Source: Lachnospiraceae bacterium
GTDB lineage: Bacteria > Bacillota > Clostridia > Lachnospirales > Lachnospiraceae
Assembly: GCA_024403415.1 (NCBI GenBank)
Contig: JAKSRY010000015.1
Location: 1 to 52,162 of the forward strand
Length of the DNA: 52,162 nucleotides
Direction: 5' to 3'
Below, in pieces: positions 35,468 through 45,299 of this stretch. Position numbers and translations under genes: made by a program. Numbering within the stretch: the stretch's first letter is position 1; each line of letters begins with the position of its first letter. A model generated the notes under the pieces. It worked only from the letters and a program-made list of their open reading frames with translations, did not search any database and was not told the DNA's origin.

Positions 35468-36454
35468 TCAATAGATTCTATTTTTAATCTCTTCTCCATC
35501 ACAATATCTTTTAAGATTTTCACATACGATATCGCACAGGATTTTTTCGGTCTCTTTGAAATGACCAAATGAAGCTCCCGAAGCATGCGGAGTAATCATG
35601 CACCTTGGATTCTCCCAGAGCGGATGGTCCTTCGGCAATGGTTCAGGACTTGTAACATCAAGAGCAGCCCCCCAGATTTTCCTATTATTTAAGGCATCAT
35701 TCAGTGCCATGCAGTCTATAAAATTACCGCGACCAACATTTACAATAACGGCACTTTCTTTCATAAGACCGATTTTAGTTCTATCCATATATCCAACAGT
35801 TGCCGCATTATTCGGAATACAGCATACTATTACGTCTGCTGATGGAATATATTTTTCAGCATTCTCAAGCGTACAAAGTTCATTAAAGTATGGTCTTTTT
35901 TTATCGACATTTCGGCATACACCTATGCAATAGGCATCAAAGCCCTGCAGTCTTTGGGCCACCGCCGTACCTATATCTCCGGCACCAAATATTAAAACTC
36001 TAGCATGGTCAAGCGATTGAACAGGCCCTCTTCTCTCCCATATCTTCGCTGTCTGCTGTCTGTGATAATCATTAAAATTGAGCATAACCGATAATGTCAT
36101 TCCAATAACAAATTGAGACATAATAAGTCCATATGCACCGCTTCCGTTTGCAAGCATAATCTGCTCGCTTGGGAATTTTTCTTCAACAGCAGTATACATG
36201 TCAGTTCCTGCCCAGACCATCTGAACAAATTTCAATTTGGGACAGTTCACTTCCGGCTCCAAAAGCAATGAAAGAGGAGGTGCACCAATTACTACTTCTG
36301 CGTCTTTAAGCTCTTCCTTAAGCGTCTTTTTATCTGTATTTCCATAAATATTTTTAATATAGAAATCATCAGTTACTGCAGCTTTCATCTTACTGATTTC
36401 AGGCTCGTCAAAAGCCTCTATCTGTATGATTTTTCTTTTATTTATTTCAGTCAT
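35468..36454 (-). CDS. D-2-hydroxyacid dehydrogenase family protein
   Basis: A 328-residue NAD(P)-dependent oxidoreductase that would interconvert 2-keto acids and D-2-hydroxy acids. The Rossmann motif LIFGAGDIGTAVA lies near residues 150-162. The catalytic Arg is in VNVGRGNFID (about 237), the Glu in PEPLPKDHPLW (about 272) and the His in TPHASG (about 290). Length matches the family. The ATG at 36454 has GGAGA upstream. It stands alone between the GH2 gene and the palindrome array, whose last unit ends ten bases from the stop. Substrate (for example hydroxypyruvate, glyoxylate or a branched keto acid) is not visible. Confidence 0.9.
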   Translation of the reverse strand: MTEINKRKIIQIEAFDEPEISKMKAAVTDDFYIKNIYGNTDKKTLKEELKDAEVVIGAPPLSLLLEPEVNCPKLKFVQMVWAGTDMYTAVEEKFPSEQIMLANGSGAYGLIMSQFVIGMTLSVMLNFNDYHRQQTAKIWERRGPVQSLDHARVLIFGAGDIGTAVAQRLQGFDAYCIGVCRNVDKKRPYFNELCTLENAEKYIPSADVIVCCIPNNAATVGYMDRTKIGLMKESAVIVNVGRGNFIDCMALNDALNNRKIWGAALDVTSPEPLPKDHPLWENPRCMITPHASGASFGHFKETEKILCDIVCENLKRYCDGEEIKNRIY

Positions 36455-36550
36455 TATATGTCTCCAAAATATGATAAATATACAAACCCTGTTTCATCAA
36501 ATAGAAACTGTCATGGTTTTGTTATAAATGATTACTACTTCATGCAATCA

Positions 36551-39022
36551 TTACATACAGTTAAAACAAACTTCTACATCATTAATATTGATTGTATCTT
36601 TTGCCTTAACTTTAATCCTGATTTCACCCGCAGTGTATCCGCTTCTGATGATTGCCGTAGCCTGACCTCTAAAGGTTGTTGTTGTATTATCTGTATATTT
36701 TTCCTCCGTAATAGGATTTCCTGTTCCGAATCCTGCAAGGAAGCCGGCTCCTTCGACACTGATCTCAAGATTAATAGATGCATCAGTTACGGTCAGACCT
36801 TTTTCATCCTTCACATCTATATTGACATACATCACATCATGACCATCTGCCTTAAGAGCATCCTTTTCGGTTGTCACTTCGATTCTGCATGGTGTGCCTG
36901 TACTTACAAGACTGTCTCTGCTTATTTCGACACCATTCTTGTAAGTTACTGCTTCCACTTTCGCAGGCTTATATTTAGTCTCGAATTTAACGGAATTAGG
37001 TAATGGTCTCTCTTTTGAAACAGGGCGTCTGTCAACTTCAACCCCATCAATCAGTAAAGCCACCTCATCACCATTTGAAAATACTATAAGTTCAACAGGC
37101 GAACCTTCATATCCTCTGTAATCCCAGGTCTTGACTGCTGCCGGGAATCCCCACATGGTCATCATCTCAACCTTTCCATAGCAGTCTGGATGAAAACTGT
37201 AAAGATGAGTCTTTTCACTTCCCCATACAACGCTTCTGTAGGCTCCCTGAGCAAGCCTTCTTCCCGTAATATCATAATCTGCGTCGTTGGAAGTTCTCCA
37301 TGGGAATGGTGAACCTTCTGGTGGCATCAAAGACCAGCTTCCCTTCTCAATAAGTTCATCATCCTCTGTTACATATACTGCTTTTCCGATTCCTGCTTCG
37401 CCAAGATAATCCCATGCCGTCCAGGTAAAATCTCCAATAACATATGGAAGCGATTCCACCAGTGGCCATCTGAAACCTATCTGCTGAGGGAAGTTTTCGG
37501 AACCCACAATAACCCTGTCAGGGAACATTTCGTGATCCTTCTCGTACTGGTCTTCCATATAATTGTATCCCACAACATCGAGCCCGTTTGTAAAGGGATC
37601 AGTAACCTTTTCCCAAAGATTTTCGACTGTTCCGATGTTGGCATTCTGTGACTGATCCTGAGTTTTGGCAAGATAATCATCAAGCCCTGCCCATAAAGAA
37701 CACACGCCATTGCTAACAGGTCTTGTAGCATCAAGCTTCTTTATTGTCTCTGCAAGCTTAGTTGCAAGTGTATAGCCATTATTCAACCCACCGCGTTCCG
37801 GGATTTCATTTCCGATTGACCACATAATAACCGAAGGATGCACTCTGTCACGTCTTACAAACGCTGTAAGATCCTTCTCCCACCAGGAACTAAAATACTG
37901 GCTGTAATCTCCGGTTCTTTTAGCAATCCCCCAGGCATCGAAGGCCTCGTCAAAAATATACATTCCTTCTCTGTCGCAGGCTTCTACCAGCGCTGCCGAT
38001 GGTGGATTATGCGTAGTTCTTATTGCATTAAATCCCGTTTCTTTAAGCTTTCTTACTTTTCTTGCTTCACTTTCGTACAAAGATACAGCTCCAAGAAGAC
38101 CGTTATCATGGTGAAGACATCCACCCTTTAGTTTGGTACTCTTTCCATTAATTCTAAGTCCCCTTACTGCATCTACGGAAATAGTTCTTATTCCAAACAA
38201 AGCATTGGCAACATCCGTTGTTTCAGTCTCATTTTCAGTCAGATGAGTTCGATAAACTCCAACATCTGTCACCTCAACCTTTACATTATACAGATTAGGA
38301 TTGTCGCAGTCCCAAAGCACAGGATTTTCAACCGTGAATGCAAGTCTTGCCGTTTCAGATTTTCCTTTATTTACATATATTACTTTGTTGGTTGTTGTGA
38401 CACATGTGTCACTTTTATCTTTGTATAAAGATACAGTAACAGAAGCAAGTCTGTTCTCTGCAGAATCATTACATACATCAATCAGCGCCTCGCAAATAGC
38501 AAGGTTATCACTCACTTCTTTTGTGTACAAATATATACCGTCGTCTGCAACATGTACCTTCGGGCCAACCATCAGGTTAAGTTCTCTGAACAGGCCTGAA
38601 CCGGTGTACCATCTTGAGCTTGGCTGAACACCTGTATTCAAATTAACAGTAATTCTGTTTTCTTCACCAAATGTAACAAAATCTGTGATATCAACATAAA
38701 AAGGAGAATATCCATAATGATGCTCTGCAACCTTGCAGCCATTAATCTCCACAGAAGCATGCATCATAGCTCCATCAAACTTAAGTCCAATACTCTTATC
38801 TTTCCACTCATCTGAGATCAGGACGTATTTAGTATAGTTACACACATCTCCAAGGAAATAACCTGAGTCTGATCTCGCATCTGCCTTGGCAGATACGGCA
38901 GTACTTATAAGTCCGTCATGCGGCAGGTTCACTAAAACTCCCGGATCTTTTTCCATTGCGCCAAGTGAATCCAGCAATCCTCTTCTAAAAGTCCAACCCT
39001 CATCAATACAAATTTTTTTCAT
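36551..39022 (-). CDS. Glycoside hydrolase family 2 (beta-galactosidase type)
   Basis: An 823-residue retaining glycosidase. It has an N-terminal jelly-roll sugar-binding domain (about residues 1-165, with NLPHDGLI and WYTGSGLFR), an Ig-like domain to about 285, and a TIM barrel to about 590. The C-terminal domains to about 820 include one resembling DUF4982 and an Ig-like end. The acid/base Glu is in SIGNEIPER near 400 and the nucleophile in VGSENFPQ near 497. No signal peptide is present, so it is intracellular. Activity on beta-galactosides, glucuronides or mannosides cannot be told apart here. The ATG at 39022 has GGAGG. Confidence 0.92.
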   Translation of the reverse strand: MKKICIDEGWTFRRGLLDSLGAMEKDPGVLVNLPHDGLISTAVSAKADARSDSGYFLGDVCNYTKYVLISDEWKDKSIGLKFDGAMMHASVEINGCKVAEHHYGYSPFYVDITDFVTFGEENRITVNLNTGVQPSSRWYTGSGLFRELNLMVGPKVHVADDGIYLYTKEVSDNLAICEALIDVCNDSAENRLASVTVSLYKDKSDTCVTTTNKVIYVNKGKSETARLAFTVENPVLWDCDNPNLYNVKVEVTDVGVYRTHLTENETETTDVANALFGIRTISVDAVRGLRINGKSTKLKGGCLHHDNGLLGAVSLYESEARKVRKLKETGFNAIRTTHNPPSAALVEACDREGMYIFDEAFDAWGIAKRTGDYSQYFSSWWEKDLTAFVRRDRVHPSVIMWSIGNEIPERGGLNNGYTLATKLAETIKKLDATRPVSNGVCSLWAGLDDYLAKTQDQSQNANIGTVENLWEKVTDPFTNGLDVVGYNYMEDQYEKDHEMFPDRVIVGSENFPQQIGFRWPLVESLPYVIGDFTWTAWDYLGEAGIGKAVYVTEDDELIEKGSWSLMPPEGSPFPWRTSNDADYDITGRRLAQGAYRSVVWGSEKTHLYSFHPDCYGKVEMMTMWGFPAAVKTWDYRGYEGSPVELIVFSNGDEVALLIDGVEVDRRPVSKERPLPNSVKFETKYKPAKVEAVTYKNGVEISRDSLVSTGTPCRIEVTTEKDALKADGHDVMYVNIDVKDEKGLTVTDASINLEISVEGAGFLAGFGTGNPITEEKYTDNTTTTFRGQATAIIRSGYTAGEIRIKVKAKDTININDVEVCFNCM

Positions 39023-39079
39023 ATAACCTCCAAGTCACAAAATCTCTATAACTAATACCGTATTCCTTTCGTTTTTTAT

Positions 39080-39157
39080 ATATTTGTTCCATATATTCAC
39101 TTCAAATATTCATTTCATATGTTCGTTTTACATATTTACTTCATATATTTATTTCAC
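39080..39157. repeat. Six 13-bp tandem repeats
   Basis: Six AT-rich units of 13 bp with the pattern ATATTYAYTTCAT run from 39080 to 39157 without gaps. The array covers the stop codon region of the nitroreductase gene (stop at 39149-39151) and most of the 126-bp gap before the GH2 start. The period is not a multiple of three and the array is mainly non-coding. Confidence 0.75.
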
Positions 39158-39736
39158 ATATGTGACTACATTACCTGTTCTATCAAGTGGTTTCCTTACA
39201 GGAAGACCATCCTCGGTATCCGCATATCCAAGTGCAAGTGCACCATATACTCTTTCATCGTCTGCCATACCAAGTTCCTTCATTTTGGCAAGTATTACAG
39301 GATTTTCGTTAAGCCATCTCAATTGGTTAATCCATACACTTCCAAGATCAAGGGCATTCGCCATCAACATCATATTCTCTAAAGCGCACGCACAGTCTGC
39401 TATATTATTTCCGTAATCTTTCTTATTGGCAGTTATTATCAGAACCGGACAGTTATAATGAAATGTGTAATCTCCGTTCTTCGATGCCGTAATGGAGTGA
39501 ACAAGTGACTTATACATATTCTCTTCTATCTGCATCTTTGCAAACTCTTCCTTTGCAAGATCCTTAAGTTCTCTCAATATGTCTTTATTTTCAACAACGA
39601 TAAAGTGAGTGCTCTGATTATTGCCGCCACTTGGGGCATAACGCCCTGCCTCAATAACCTGATTTAGTAATTCTTCTGGTACTGAATCCGATTTGAATTT
39701 CCTCATACTTCTTCTGCTTTTTATTAACTTTAGCAT
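39149..39736 (-). CDS. Nitroreductase family flavoprotein
   Basis: A 195-residue FMN-dependent oxidoreductase. It begins with the family start IKSRRSMRKF (FMN-phosphate contacts), followed by AGRYAPSGGNNQSTHFIVV near residues 31-49, an alanine/cysteine-rich central helix near 115-125, and LGSVWINQL near 132. The C-terminal ALGYADTEDGLPVRKP segment is also typical. It reduces quinones, nitro compounds or enones with NAD(P)H. The size is normal and AAAGG precedes the ATG. Tandem 13-bp repeats overlap its 3' end. It appears to be a single-gene unit, with no partner that would show the natural substrate. Confidence 0.9.
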   Translation of the reverse strand: MLKLIKSRRSMRKFKSDSVPEELLNQVIEAGRYAPSGGNNQSTHFIVVENKDILRELKDLAKEEFAKMQIEENMYKSLVHSITASKNGDYTFHYNCPVLIITANKKDYGNNIADCACALENMMLMANALDLGSVWINQLRWLNENPVILAKMKELGMADDERVYGALALGYADTEDGLPVRKPLDRTGNVVTYVK

Positions 39737-39786
39737 AAATATATACCTTTCATATTCATTATGATAACATGCATAGTTGCTTAAAC

Positions 39787-40755
39787 CTAGTATGCACTCT
39801 CCACTCTTATCAGGGCTCTTCGTAAACTTTCTTTGGTGATTCTTCTTCCCCAGTGAATACCGCGATTAAAGTTACCTTCTGCAATTGTTATTTCAGTGTC
39901 AGTCTTACTTAATACTATTCCCATATGTGTAACACTCTGAACAAGGTCGCCCACTCTGAGATTAGCATATATTTTTTCAAAATTGCCATTAACAACAGGA
40001 TCTGTTCCATCGTATCCTGCAACCTCAACAGCCCCAACAGTTCCTGTCTCTGAATTGAACTTAGCTCCATAGCTCCAGCTTCCATATTTAGCAAGAAGAT
40101 TCTTGTTTACCCACTGTTCTAATCCGGTAGCTCTACCCTTTATCTTTGTTCCCTTACCAAAAGCATAGTCCTGTGCGAAATACCCAAAAGCCTGACATCC
40201 GCCAACAATTCCGGAATTAATTCTACCCCTGTTAATAGTCTTGTAGGTATTCCTCATAGTCCAGGGAGTTCCATCCGGATACATTGCTTTTAATTCCATC
40301 AGTTTAGCATATACAACTGCATCCTGAACTGCCAGGCCATTCTGTGCTGCGGCAGCGCTCTCCTTGACTACCATAACCATCAGATTGGTCTTAACATCAT
40401 ATCCAATATTTATCTCCACATTATCTGTGGCTGCTTCGTAGGTCGTACCCCATTCACCATTAGGATCGTTATTCAAATCCTGCAATGTAGAAACTGTATT
40501 TTTACCTCTTGCATTTATAGTCCCCGGGCCATAAATATTCGCTGTTATCTTCTGCCCCTTGGACATATTATATATAGCAGCCGGTCTGGCCTCATTAAGA
40601 ACATCTGCCTTAACTACCTGACCTGATGCGTTACAAATTGTAATATTAACTACGCCCCTTACCTTGGTTTCTGCCGCATTTGGCTTAACACATATACTCA
40701 AAAGCAGAATACAAGCAAATATGTACATGCTTACTATTTTTCTAACCTTATTCAT
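39787..40755 (-). CDS. Secreted papain-like cysteine peptidase/amidase (NlpC/CHAP-like)
   Basis: A 322-residue secreted protein with a signal peptide (residues 1-28, cleaved near NAAET). Residues about 30-130 form an uncharacterised beta-rich domain. The C-terminal half has YPDGTPWTMRNTY, then GGCQAFGYFAQDYAFG with a likely catalytic Cys near 196. VTHMGIVLSK follows with the His near 285, and then IAEGNFNRGIHWGR. This order of Cys, His and polar residue matches the papain-like fold of NlpC/P60 and CHAP enzymes, and this domain variant is common in Lachnospiraceae. It probably acts on peptidoglycan or peptides outside the cell. The ATG at 40755 follows GGGAGG. Confidence 0.78.
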   Translation of the reverse strand: MNKVRKIVSMYIFACILLLSICVKPNAAETKVRGVVNITICNASGQVVKADVLNEARPAAIYNMSKGQKITANIYGPGTINARGKNTVSTLQDLNNDPNGEWGTTYEAATDNVEINIGYDVKTNLMVMVVKESAAAAQNGLAVQDAVVYAKLMELKAMYPDGTPWTMRNTYKTINRGRINSGIVGGCQAFGYFAQDYAFGKGTKIKGRATGLEQWVNKNLLAKYGSWSYGAKFNSETGTVGAVEVAGYDGTDPVVNGNFEKIYANLRVGDLVQSVTHMGIVLSKTDTEITIAEGNFNRGIHWGRRITKESLRRALIRVESAY

Positions 40756-40866
40756 ACACTAACCTCCCGGTTTTCAATATATCTCAAATCTAATAAATCA
40801 GTTTTTTACCGACATAATATCATATTTTCCATTAAGACCTCTGTAATATTAATTCCTCTACGTAAA

Positions 40867-42030
40867 CTATCTATGTATATTAAATAGTTTATATAAACTA
40901 TCTGTCATAGAAAAGGTATGACTACCACCTGAATCTTTCATTACATAATCATTATATATATGATCTACATATAAATCTATATATCCGCCCGAAGAAGTAC
41001 CACCTTCAAAGTTCAGTGAAAAATCTCTGTTTTCAGGTATCTTACCATAGTATTTTTCATGCATATAATTCCCATCCGCATCAAATTTTAAGTTTTCAAA
41101 TGTTACAGGATAATAAACTTTAGTTGGTTCATGAAAATCTTTAACTTTTTCTCTGTCTCTTATATCTGTAACAGTTGCACTGCAGATAATATAAACATGA
41201 TTATATTTGGAAATATAGCCCTGCCTATACACTATGGTGCCTTCATATTTAATATCTGATATACTATATTTTTCTTTACGATAAGAATTTTCTTCGCCAA
41301 ATTCCTTTACTTTTTCAATAGCCGCATCCGCCAATTTTTCCATTGTGGATTCATCTATATCCTCCAATTCATCAACATATCTGCTTACATTTGAAATCTG
41401 ATATTCAAATGTCTTTCTTGTAACTGTATATCCTCTGTTAGTCAGTTCGTCAAAATCTGTATAAAAATTAACTGTTATAATATCTCCTTCCCTTATTTTT
41501 TCCCACTTTTCAAACGAATACCATCCGCTTAAAAAGATGTCGTCATTAGTGAATCCTGCATCAAGTTTCAAATAGGGTGATGTTCCTTTCAACTCGGGAT
41601 GAAAATATTTTTCCGAAAAAGGATCAATCTCTATCAGATCCTCTAATCCACTTTCTTCAATCTCCCTTTCCTCAATTTCCTTTTCTTCAGTATCCAGAGC
41701 CATATGATTACTTTCATAATTCTCAACTTTAATTACTTCACCAAACTCCGATTTATTTGATGCTCTAACATCTGAATCGTCTGCATCTCCGCCAATAAAA
41801 ATACATAGTACGATAATTGCAACAATAGCAACAGCGCTGCCAATCAAGGTCGGCAGGAAGAATTTCTTTTTATATAAAGGGGTATTTTCCCGAGTCGGTG
41901 CAACAGGCATATAGTTATAATAAGCGCTTGCTGCATTCTCCTGCATTCCCTGTGACTGCGCTGCTCCGCACATGGGGCAAAACCTCGTTCCGTCTTCAAT
42001 CTGATTTCCACAATTACCACAATAAGCCAT
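40867..42030 (-). CDS. Zinc-ribbon membrane protein, paralogue 1
   Basis: A 387-residue protein. A zinc ribbon (CGNCG and CPMCG, residues 4-20) is followed by a short linker, one membrane segment (about 55-75, AVAIVAIIVLCIFIGGD) and an external region of about 300 residues. The external part contains one copy of a domain with DPFSEKYFHPELKG and GDIITVNFYTD. The ATG at 42030 is chosen because GGAGG lies five bases before it. An upstream ATG at 42042 would hold the ribosome binding site. Sequence, leader and promoter region are close to those of the neighbour at 42289-43731, so the two arose by tandem duplication. Function unknown. Confidence 0.78.
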   Translation of the reverse strand: MAYCGNCGNQIEDGTRFCPMCGAAQSQGMQENAASAYYNYMPVAPTRENTPLYKKKFFLPTLIGSAVAIVAIIVLCIFIGGDADDSDVRASNKSEFGEVIKVENYESNHMALDTEEKEIEEREIEESGLEDLIEIDPFSEKYFHPELKGTSPYLKLDAGFTNDDIFLSGWYSFEKWEKIREGDIITVNFYTDFDELTNRGYTVTRKTFEYQISNVSRYVDELEDIDESTMEKLADAAIEKVKEFGEENSYRKEKYSISDIKYEGTIVYRQGYISKYNHVYIICSATVTDIRDREKVKDFHEPTKVYYPVTFENLKFDADGNYMHEKYYGKIPENRDFSLNFEGGTSSGGYIDLYVDHIYNDYVMKDSGGSHTFSMTDSLYKLFNIHR

Positions 42031-42114
42031 ATAATCCTCCATCCTTTCACGCCTTCGTGAATATAAGTTTGAAATAAAGTCAATTTATCAGCTATCATTT
42101 AATACTTCTCATAA

Positions 42115-42149
42115 GCGTCTTAAAAATAGCTTTTTATTTTCGTTTCTAA
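42115..42149 (-). promoter_or_regulatory. Conserved leader element shared by the two zinc-ribbon paralogues
   Basis: A 35-bp block at 42115-42149 is identical to 43816-43850. Both lie at the same distance upstream of their genes and belong to a longer duplicated leader. Conservation outside the coding region suggests a shared promoter or regulator site. I cannot define the -10 and -35 boxes with confidence. Confidence 0.5.
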
Positions 42150-42226
42150 TATATATACAGGCAAGAGTTCTATTCGGTTTTAAAAATATGAAAAAATTTA
42201 AGTCCCAAATATATACATATCAAAAA

Positions 42227-42251
42227 AGGCTTCGGGATAATCCCGAAGCCT
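42227..42251 (-). terminator. Intrinsic terminator of zinc-ribbon paralogue 2
   Basis: An 11-bp perfect stem (AGGCTTCGGGA at 42227-42237 with TCCCGAAGCCT at 42241-42251) and a 3-base loop. On the minus strand a run of six T residues, starting with the last stem base, follows. It ends transcription 38 bp after the stop of the 480-aa gene, so the two paralogues have separate transcripts. Confidence 0.93.
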
Positions 42252-42288
42252 CAAAAATCTTAATACTTACAATTATTATATCGCCATA

Positions 42289-43731
42289 TTACTTAAATAA
42301 TTTCTTTAATCCATCTGTCATCGTGCATGTATATTTTTCTGCATCAGCAGCTATTATATTTTCATACATCTTCTCTGTTCCAACATATCCGGCGGTGTTA
42401 GTTCCTCCTCCAAAACTAAGTGGATCACAATTCTGATCAGATATAAATCCGGCCTTTCCATAAACCTGTTTTCCATTTGCATCCTGCATTAATTCCTCGA
42501 ATAATACAGGATAATAAACTTTAGTGGGTTCATGAAAATCATCAGTTTTTTCTCTGTCTCTTATATCTGTAACTATGGCACTACAGATAACATAAGCCTT
42601 ATTACCTATGTAAGAAGTCATGCTCTTATCAATCTCATTAAGTGTAAGCAGCACAGCGCCTTCATATTTAATATCCGATATACTAAATTTTTCCATGCGG
42701 TATGAGTTTCCAGTCGCCCATTCTTCTATCTTTTGGGTAACAATCCCCTTCATTTCATTCAATACCGACTCATCGATATCGTCCACATCATCAATAAATT
42801 TAGTCACATTTTGAATCTGATACTGATAAGTAGAATTTTTAACCTTGAATCCGCTTTCAGCCAGTCTTTTCTGATTTGCGTTAAAAGTAACCGTTACTAT
42901 ATCGCCTTCCTTTAAGTTTTCACTCTTATCGCATTTATAGCTGCCATTATTTATTCTCGTATCGTTACTAACAACTCTAGGGAAAAATTTAGCAAATGGT
43001 GATACTCCGGTTATCTCAGGCTGCACAAATTCTTCCGAAAAAGGATCAAACTCAGTTAATTCAGTTAATCCACTTACTATATATTCTATTTCATCAACCA
43101 GCGTAATATTATATTTTTCATATAAATCAGACGCTTTTGTTCTTACAGAAATCTTTACAACATCACCATTGCTTAATTCCTTTTTCTTATCTATATCACA
43201 GCTAAAGGTTCCAGCCATACGCCTTACTTCATCATCGGATATTTCACTATTAATTCTGCGAATCTCGTCCGCTACTTTGTCAGTGTCCATGAACTTTGCA
43301 TAATAGTTAACTGCTATTCCTACAGTATCGTATCCCTTAAATGCCGTTGCTAAATAGGGTTTGATATTTAAGACATTTTCATAACCCCCATATTTATTAT
43401 CAAAATCCATCTCCGGTTCGGCCTCAGTTTCCATGTAATTCTTTTCAGAATACTCATGTTTATTAGAAGCCTTTAGGTTTGAATCGTCTGCATCTGCCCC
43501 CATCAAAACACATAATACGATAATTGCAATAACTGCGACAGCACTGCCAATCAAAGCCGGCAGGAAGGATTTCTTTTTATATATAGGAGTAACATCTGCA
43601 TATGTATTCTGTGCAGGGTCTGCATAATAATAACCTGATACATCTGCATATGTATCCTGAGGAGCTCCGCACATAGGGCAGAACCTTGTTCCGTCTTCAA
43701 TCTGATTTCCACAATTACCACAATAAGCCAT
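42289..43731 (-). CDS. Zinc-ribbon membrane protein, paralogue 2
   Basis: A 480-residue protein that shares its first 30 residues (MAYCGNCGNQ, CPMCGA) and its membrane segment almost exactly with paralogue 1. Its external region is longer and contains two related domains. The first, about residues 120-240, includes GDVVKISVRTKASDLYEKY. The second, about 240-380, includes DPFSEEFVQPEITG and GDIVTVTFNANQ. The start at 43731 follows GGAGG by five bases. A perfect terminator ends it. Its upstream region matches that of paralogue 1 for over 100 bp and then meets the hipBA module. The function is unknown; an envelope sensor is an inference from topology only. Confidence 0.78.
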   Translation of the reverse strand: MAYCGNCGNQIEDGTRFCPMCGAPQDTYADVSGYYYADPAQNTYADVTPIYKKKSFLPALIGSAVAVIAIIVLCVLMGADADDSNLKASNKHEYSEKNYMETEAEPEMDFDNKYGGYENVLNIKPYLATAFKGYDTVGIAVNYYAKFMDTDKVADEIRRINSEISDDEVRRMAGTFSCDIDKKKELSNGDVVKISVRTKASDLYEKYNITLVDEIEYIVSGLTELTEFDPFSEEFVQPEITGVSPFAKFFPRVVSNDTRINNGSYKCDKSENLKEGDIVTVTFNANQKRLAESGFKVKNSTYQYQIQNVTKFIDDVDDIDESVLNEMKGIVTQKIEEWATGNSYRMEKFSISDIKYEGAVLLTLNEIDKSMTSYIGNKAYVICSAIVTDIRDREKTDDFHEPTKVYYPVLFEELMQDANGKQVYGKAGFISDQNCDPLSFGGGTNTAGYVGTEKMYENIIAADAEKYTCTMTDGLKKLFK

Positions 43732-43952
43732 ATAATCCTCCATCCTTTCACGTCTTCGTGAATATAAGTTTGAAATAAAGTCAATTTATAAGCTTTCCTA
43801 AAATACTCCTTATGAGCGTCTTAAAAATAGCTTTTTATTTTCGTTTCTAACATATATACAAATAGGATTGGGATTAGGTTTTAAATCAATACCATTAAGT
43901 TAAGGATTATTGAAACAATAAAAGTACCCAGTCGGATGATTATGCTCACAGA

Positions 43953-45299
43953 TTAGGTATTTTTTGTATTTGATTCACCAGTACCTGATGGAGGTATGCT
44001 TTTATCATGGGTATTTATCATTTCGTTATGAAATCGCCGTATCTCATTCATTCTTTCTTCTGAAACACCTGCTTTTTCTGCAAACGATGGCCATTGATTA
44101 ACTACTTGTGCTACTTCACTAATAATTCTTTGTACCGTAGAGGAACTCAAATTAAATCGGCTTCCGCATTGTATAAAATCACTTATCGTGAGATTTTCGC
44201 TTTTTCCATTTAGTAACATTTGATGCTTTGATATATATTGATTATTTCTGTTAAAAGCAAATGTAATATCATAAGCGGGAGATATTGACCATTCTCCAGT
44301 TTTATCCATTAAAAAAGCAAAATTTTTAACATGGTCATCATAATTTTTTGATAATTCATTAAATACAATTCGTCTAAATGTTTGCTCTTTTTCAACTTGA
44401 GGAATGCTAAGTTTACTCATGATAATCGCCATCTGCTCATAACTACAAGTTCTTGGAACTTCGTAGTCATAATGACCAATAGCCGCTAATGATTGCATAA
44501 ACATTTTTTTTCCATCGTCTGTTCTGTCAAATCTTTTGGTTATAAAATGACTACAGCCGTTTTCTTTATACAACCTGCACTCTGACATGTTTATATCCGC
44601 TTTACTTGCCATAAGATAATATGCGTATTCAATTTTTGTGTATTCTCTATTGTTAGGTAAGAGAATCTGATTTTCATTCTCTTGTACGGAATCAAATTTT
44701 AATAACCAATAAGAATATCCTTCTCCTGCATTTATTTGTCCAGAACGAATAGAGTTTGTAGATTCATTCCATGCTATGTAGGCTTTAGCTCGTGAACCAC
44801 CTGTAGAGGAACTTACTTGCAATAACTGCTTCATTGCTTTTTCGTCTTTAGTAGAAATGTCGATACTTTTTCTGTTGTTAAGAACTTTTTCTGCTAATTG
44901 AGTTAACTCATTTACGTCCAATTCTCCAGTATAATCATCTATCTGTATTGCTGGTTTATATTCTAAGGCTCCGCCACCCCTTGAACCTATATATAATAAT
45001 TTTTCGACAGGATTCATACTATTATCTTCTCGCCCCTGCATAGCCAAATATTCATTTATTAAATAATTACCAAATGTATCAGGCAATGAATCCGCTAATA
45101 AACCGGGAACTCCACAGAATGATGTGTTAACTAAGTTGGGGTATTGATAAATATTATTTGAAAGTGGCATTTGAATTGGTGCTATTTCGATTCCTGAATG
45201 TGAAAAATCTTTGTCATATGAAAATTTTATTTTGCCATCATTATCGGATACTATTGTTCCGATTTTTCTACCCCATAAAACAACCTCTGCTGCCGTCAT
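43953..45299 (-). CDS. hipA: HipA-family serine/threonine kinase toxin
   Basis: A 448-residue HipA-like kinase, the toxin of a HipBA module. In the E. coli system HipA phosphorylates glutamyl-tRNA synthetase and causes growth arrest. The N-terminal HipA_N domain (about residues 1-110) has FCGVPGLLADSLPD. The ATP loop SSSTGGSRAK lies near 165-175. The catalytic loop NYDDHVKNF near 320 carries the expected Asp, His and Asn. The metal-binding ISPAYDITF lies near 340. All key residues are present, so the kinase should be active. The start overlaps the hipB stop by one base (TAATG). The locus is AT-richer than its neighbours. Confidence 0.93.
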   Translation of the reverse strand: MTAAEVVLWGRKIGTIVSDNDGKIKFSYDKDFSHSGIEIAPIQMPLSNNIYQYPNLVNTSFCGVPGLLADSLPDTFGNYLINEYLAMQGREDNSMNPVEKLLYIGSRGGGALEYKPAIQIDDYTGELDVNELTQLAEKVLNNRKSIDISTKDEKAMKQLLQVSSSTGGSRAKAYIAWNESTNSIRSGQINAGEGYSYWLLKFDSVQENENQILLPNNREYTKIEYAYYLMASKADINMSECRLYKENGCSHFITKRFDRTDDGKKMFMQSLAAIGHYDYEVPRTCSYEQMAIIMSKLSIPQVEKEQTFRRIVFNELSKNYDDHVKNFAFLMDKTGEWSISPAYDITFAFNRNNQYISKHQMLLNGKSENLTISDFIQCGSRFNLSSSTVQRIISEVAQVVNQWPSFAEKAGVSEERMNEIRRFHNEMINTHDKSIPPSGTGESNTKNT

